Source: an uncultured Hyphomonadaceae bacterium (GTDB lineage: Bacteria; Pseudomonadota; Alphaproteobacteria; Caulobacterales; Hyphomonadaceae). From it: a DNA stretch of 64,000 nucleotides. This document shows, in pieces, positions 62,997 through 64,000 of this stretch. The notes under the pieces are model-generated. The model did no database searches. It was not told the origin of the DNA and worked only from the letters and a program-made list of their open reading frames with translations. The stretch is from assembly GCA_913057945.1 (NCBI GenBank), contig CAJXOF010000003.1:186001-250000 (forward strand). The letters are read 5' to 3'. Position numbers and translations under genes: made by a program. Positions within the stretch are counted from its first letter, which is position 1, and each line of letters begins with the position of its first letter.

Positions 62997-63605
62997 ATGA
63001 CTGTTATGACTGGATCGAAGACTGCAGCAAAACGCGAAACCCGCATGTCGGAAATCCTCGACTGTGCGGAAAATAATTTCGTGGAAAAAGGCTTCCACGG
63101 CGCCGGTATTTCGGGAATTGCCAAAGAATGCGGCATCAGTGTTGGCCATTTGTACCATTATTTCACATCCAAGGATCTCTTGATCGAGGCCGTGGTTGAA
63201 CGTGAACTCATGCGACAAAAGGAGCGGCTCGGAGACTTCTGCAATCTGAATGCGGTCGAAATCCGGGATCAGATCGCCCCGCTCGTCATTGACATTATCA
63301 TGAAGCATCAGGATCCGTTTCGAACTGTTCTGAACTTTGAAATTCTGGCCGAAGCGCAGCGAAATCCCTCCGTAGCGGCGATCCTGCATCGCTATGATGG
63401 GGAAATCCGCGATCAATTCTGCGCCGTGCTGGAGAAGGCAGGCATCACAACGCCCTTCCTGCGGACGGAAATGCTGTTCACCCTGTTTGCAGGAATTCCG
63501 GCGCGCACGCTTCGGCATCCCGAACAGGAGCGCCCGCAATTCATCGAGATGATGAAGCCCATCATTACGAAAATCCTGGTCGGCGAAAACCTTTCCGTAA
63601 AATGA
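62997..63605 (+). CDS. TetR-family regulator of the RND pump
   Basis: 202 residues from ATG 62997 (an earlier in-frame start at 62940 or 62955, or a later ATG 63006, is possible; none has a strong ribosome-binding site). The HTH is clear: ILDCAENNFVEKGFHGAGIS then GIAKECGISVGHLYHYFTSKDLL (part-quoted). The ligand domain has the usual AcrR-type length and pattern. It is divergent from the membrane-fusion gene and likely represses the pump until a substrate binds. Confidence 0.87.
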   Translation: MTVMTGSKTAAKRETRMSEILDCAENNFVEKGFHGAGISGIAKECGISVGHLYHYFTSKDLLIEAVVERELMRQKERLGDFCNLNAVEIRDQIAPLVIDIIMKHQDPFRTVLNFEILAEAQRNPSVAAILHRYDGEIRDQFCAVLEKAGITTPFLRTEMLFTLFAGIPARTLRHPEQERPQFIEMMKPIITKILVGENLSVK

Positions 63606-63632
63606 TTTCTGGCGGGCGAGAGGCGTTCGTAC

Positions 63633-64000
63633 TCACTCCGTCGGCTCAACGAAAACACTCAGGCCGGCTCTGAGAGTCGATAGCCCCGCAGCACTGACGG
63701 TGGCCACCTGGATCGAGCGCGTGTCTTGAGCCGGGTCCCGGACGGGCAGCTCAAACCTCAACTGGTCATATTTCTCGATACTTTCGGCATAGACCGGATG
63801 GCGCGTATAGACGGACCGGGAGATGATATCCGGAAACAGGATGCGTGATCGTATCAGGCTTGGAGCGCCAAGCCTCAATGTATCGAGACTGCGATAGACT
63901 TCAAAATGAATGTGCGGGGCGCGGCCTCGATAGGTGCCGGGATAGATGGTCTGGAAGCGCACGCGGCCGCGCGCATCCGTGACCCCGATGCCGCGCAGGT
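63633..64000 (-). CDS. Intradiol ring-cleavage dioxygenase-like protein, C-terminal part
   Basis: Minus-strand gene whose start lies beyond the right window edge; the frame is open to base 64000 and ends at 63633. The segment RVRFQTIYPGTYRGRAPHIHFEVY is the iron-site signature of intradiol dioxygenases (protocatechuate or catechol type), with its Tyr, Arg and His-x-His. The upstream part LRGIGVTDARGR fits too. It could also be one of the secreted, poorly characterised relatives; the missing N-terminus would decide. It converges on the TetR gene with a 27-base gap. Confidence 0.8.
   Translation of the reverse strand, partial: LRGIGVTDARGRVRFQTIYPGTYRGRAPHIHFEVYRSLDTLRLGAPSLIRSRILFPDIISRSVYTRHPVYAESIEKYDQLRFELPVRDPAQDTRSIQVATVSAAGLSTLRAGLSVFVEPTE

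Noticed and set aside
1..64000. CRISPR, tRNA, rRNA or insertion sequences
   Set aside because: No evenly spaced repeats, tRNA-like cloverleaf, rRNA sequence or transposase reading frame was noticed; detection by eye is limited for tRNAs.

Overview
The window reads as chromosomal DNA of a GC-rich alphaproteobacterium, most likely a marine Caulobacterales/Hyphomonadaceae-type organism. This is an inference from the gene content: very many TonB-dependent receptors (TBDRs), a receptor next to a cupin-like protein and a tryptophan-halogenase homologue, an ExbB-ExbD-ExbD-TonB cluster, and many Tat- or Lol-exported enzymes. Eight TBDR genes (about 19 kb, roughly 30% of the window) each anchor a nutrient module. 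I saw no rRNA, tRNA, CRISPR array or insertion sequence.

Layout. 1-4859: end of a TBDR, a cupin_8/JmjC-like protein and a flavin-dependent halogenase homologue. 5054-16441: a module for an unknown ester substrate: TBDR, lipoprotein carboxylesterase, acyl-CoA ligase and second lipoprotein esterase (+), then a converging MFS transporter plus FG-GAP lipoprotein operon (-) and a divergent TetR gene. Three copies of one dyad (TTCACTC-N6-GAGTGAA) lie before the TBDR and in the MFS/TetR gap, so this looks like one TetR regulon. 16550-31031: three paralogous TBDRs, two Tat-exported PLP enzymes (aminotransferase I/II and class V), a TauE/SafE permease, an ANTAR regulator with a degenerate receiver, and a FecI-FecR pair; one TBDR carries the STN signalling domain.

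31166-39948: an organophosphorus module: PhnD-PhnC-PhnE-type ABC importer, RpiR/SIS regulator, HAD-IIA phosphatase, TBDR and exported PHP-domain phosphoesterase. Related 15-bp palindromes occur in both divergent promoter regions. 40111-52920: iron acquisition: a siderophore TBDR with a PepSY reductase, Fiu-like TBDR-PiuC-ExbB-ExbD-ExbD-TonB, and PepSY-DUF2271-DUF4198-ApbE, which looks like a flavinylated extracytoplasmic electron-transfer unit. Two strong and one weak Fur-box-like sites precede these operons. 53060-56977: pabB-pabA-pabC (4-aminobenzoate synthesis) and alanine dehydrogenase. 57126-63605: an RND efflux operon with a divergent TetR gene. 63633-64000: end of an intradiol-dioxygenase-like gene.

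The strongest candidates for undescribed biology are the TetR-controlled ester module, the TBDR-PHP-PhnDCE-HAD-RpiR module, and the pairing of Tat-exported PLP enzymes with paralogous TBDRs. All substrate assignments are inference.
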